A stretch of DNA of 7,218 nt, taken from contig DINW01000006.1 of NCBI GenBank assembly GCA_002423705.1, forward strand, positions 1 through 7,218, given 5' to 3'. The translations under genes and the position numbers were made by a program. The first letter of the stretch is position 1; each line of letters starts with the position of its first letter. A model generated the notes under the pieces. That model ran no database searches. It worked only from the letters and a program-made list of their open reading frames with translations, and was not told the origin of the DNA. Below, piece after piece: positions 5,724 to 7,218 of the stretch. The stretch is from Clostridium sp. UBA5530. Lineage in GTDB: Bacteria > Bacillota > Clostridia > Clostridiales > Clostridiaceae.

Positions 5724-7218
5724 TTATAATCCCTTTACAATTATGGCATTATGATAAAATTCATCTATATAATATTCCAATGGAACTTGTATAATTGTCT
5801 TTGTATTTTTCAATTTTCCCTTTGTTCTAATTACAAAGTCTAACTTTTCTTTATCATTTATCAGCTCTTCATTGCCTATAATCTTATACCCCTTATATTC
5901 CTGTACCTTAAGATTTCCTTTTACCAATATAATTTCTCTATCCTTGCCATTTAAATGTATACCTTCTGATTGTTCAATTTGGTCTAAATTAGAATATATT
6001 TTATTTTTTCCTTCTGAAATTATGCTTACTTTATATTCTTTTTCTCTTCCATCATTTTGCTTAGGATACCATTCAAAGGGTCCTGCTAAACATAATCCAT
6101 TATTTCTCACGAAAAGCAATTGCTGATTTTGATGCCATGAAATATTTATATAACCACTATATTTTATATTTAATACAATTTCCTCACCCCTATTAAAGGT
6201 TTTAGGAAGTTGAATTTTTATGCTGTTTTTGCCCCTTGTATAATCCATGGCCTTATGATCTATTTTTAATTGGGATATATTAAATTTTTTATAAAACCCA
6301 AGCTCTATGGAATCTACCCTGTCTTCTAAGATTTTTACATTAATAGTGCAATCGTTATAAAATTCATTATCAGTTTTTATATTCATATCATATTTATAAG
6401 CATAGTATTTTTTTTCTTCTTCACTCTTGAAAGTTTCCCTTATCTCCATTTTTCGTTCAGGTGTTTCACTGATAATCCCTTTGCCACTATCATAAAGTAC
6501 GGGTTTAAGGGAATATATTTTTTGCCCCAAAAATATACAACAAATTATTGAAGTGATTATGGTTAGCACCTTAACTCCACTTATGATTTTTTTACATCTC
6601 TTTGTCCAAAATGTAATTTGAAATAGTATATAGGATACAAGAAACCAAAAAACATTATGGTATAAATATGTTCTGTCATAGCTTATAGGATCAAAAGAAT
6701 TAGACATTTGCCTTATATTTATGATAGGTATTACCACATTAAAAAACCTAAAAAAATTAGTTAGTAATAAGAAAACACCTATAGAAATAATAACTCCAAC
6801 TACTTCTCCTGTTTTTTTAACAACTTTTTTGCCAACAAATAAACCTATAATCATGGAAACTATTAAAAACAATATGGTATTTAAAATATAGCCAGCACTT
6901 TCGTATATATAATTTTGAAAAGATATGTTAGATATTATGGCAAAGACTGTTGCAATTACTATATTGATTATAAGAATAGCTAAAGATATGATTCCAAGAG
7001 GCATTAGCTTTGATAATATTTTTTCTTTATTGGATATATCCAAATAATTAAAGATTTCATTTTCACTTTTTCCTACATTTATAGCCACTAATAAACATGG
7101 AACCATTATAACATTCATAGGAATCCAAGAATTCATTATAAAACTAACGAAGGACTTTTCAAAATAAAAATAGGGATAAACTGATAGCACTATTCCAATT
7201 GCATATAAAATTAATATA
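5724..7218 (-). CDS. Large ABC-2 membrane subunit with M1-peptidase-like outer domain, 5' partial
   Basis: The frame stays open to the window edge (nine more residues, ILILYAIGI, precede the GTG at 7190), so the true start lies outside. Counting from that GTG, hydrophobic segments at about 17-40, 66-88, 100-120, 129-155, 179-196 and 207-225 form a membrane region, followed by about 260 polar residues probably facing outward. The outer part carries strands such as VLNIKYSGYI (339-348), GLCLAGPFEWYPKQND (365-380) and YKVSIISEGKNKIYSN (386-401). These resemble the N-terminal beta domain of M1 aminopeptidases, which some Firmicute ABC-2 permeases carry as a C-terminal fusion. The protein stops at TIIQVPLEYYIDEFYHNAIIVKGL (465-488), about where an M1 catalytic domain would begin. 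No HExxH or GAMEN motif is present, and only 19 nt separate it from the ATPase gene. The ABC-2 assignment is fairly safe; the M1 resemblance is judged by eye. Confidence 0.65.
   Translation of the reverse strand, partial: ILILYAIGIVLSVYPYFYFEKSFVSFIMNSWIPMNVIMVPCLLVAINVGKSENEIFNYLDISNKEKILSKLMPLGIISLAILIINIVIATVFAIISNISFQNYIYESAGYILNTILFLIVSMIIGLFVGKKVVKKTGEVVGVIISIGVFLLLTNFFRFFNVVIPIINIRQMSNSFDPISYDRTYLYHNVFWFLVSYILFQITFWTKRCKKIISGVKVLTIITSIICCIFLGQKIYSLKPVLYDSGKGIISETPERKMEIRETFKSEEEKKYYAYKYDMNIKTDNEFYNDCTINVKILEDRVDSIELGFYKKFNISQLKIDHKAMDYTRGKNSIKIQLPKTFNRGEEIVLNIKYSGYINISWHQNQQLLFVRNNGLCLAGPFEWYPKQNDGREKEYKVSIISEGKNKIYSNLDQIEQSEGIHLNGKDREIILVKGNLKVQEYKGYKIIGNEELINDKEKLDFVIRTKGKLKNTKTIIQVPLEYYIDEFYHNAIIVKGL

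Noticed and set aside
5872..6126. Plus-strand open frame inside the large membrane-subunit gene
   Set aside because: It is antisense to the outer domain coding region, with no RBS or recognisable motif.
7188..7190. GTG as the start of the large membrane-subunit gene
   Set aside because: The same frame continues upstream without a stop to the window edge and encodes more hydrophobic residues, and no RBS precedes the GTG, so the gene is better called partial.

Overview
The window is AT-rich, with strong AGGAGG-type ribosome binding sites and proteins rich in Lys, Ile and Asn. This points to a low-GC Firmicute, most likely a Clostridium or close relative. No rRNA, tRNA, CRISPR array, intact transposase or phage gene is visible.

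Layout, left to right. A rho-independent terminator (11-50) ends a minus-strand gene (61-1689) for a membrane-anchored, PQQ-like beta-propeller protein of unknown role. A 267-bp divergent region (1690-1956) carries a plausible minus-strand promoter, a perfect 12-bp palindrome near its start point, and a larger interrupted dyad between the two genes. Next is a full-length plus-strand oleate hydratase gene, ohyA (1957-3726), the best-identified gene here. After a 360-bp non-coding gap come three tightly packed minus-strand genes read from the right edge: a large ABC-2-type membrane protein cut by the window end (5724-7218), an ABC ATPase (4811-5704) and a small six-helix permease (4087-4818). 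The last two overlap by 8 bp. Together they look like one heteromeric ABC-2 exporter operon whose promoter lies outside the window.

How the genes relate: the ATPase should power a pore built from the two different membrane subunits. The large subunit also carries an outer domain resembling the N-terminal part of an M1 (gluzincin) peptidase, but the gene stops before any zinc-binding motif. ohyA is its own transcription unit and converges on the ABC operon. Its product hydrates unsaturated fatty acids, a membrane-stress and detoxification function. No sequence evidence links the propeller gene, ohyA and the exporter to one pathway.

The least explained part is the ohyA/ABC gap. Read on the minus strand, it has a perfect extended -10 element, then five short hairpins joined by a repeated CUGAAAUAAAGA-like linker, and ends in a 21-position hairpin. 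Most non-Watson-Crick pairs in these stems are G-U only on the minus strand, so an uncharacterised RNA of about 190 nt on that strand is the main candidate for something new. On the ohyA side the same gap has two hairpins with complementary loops and an 8-base segment that can compete with the terminator stem.
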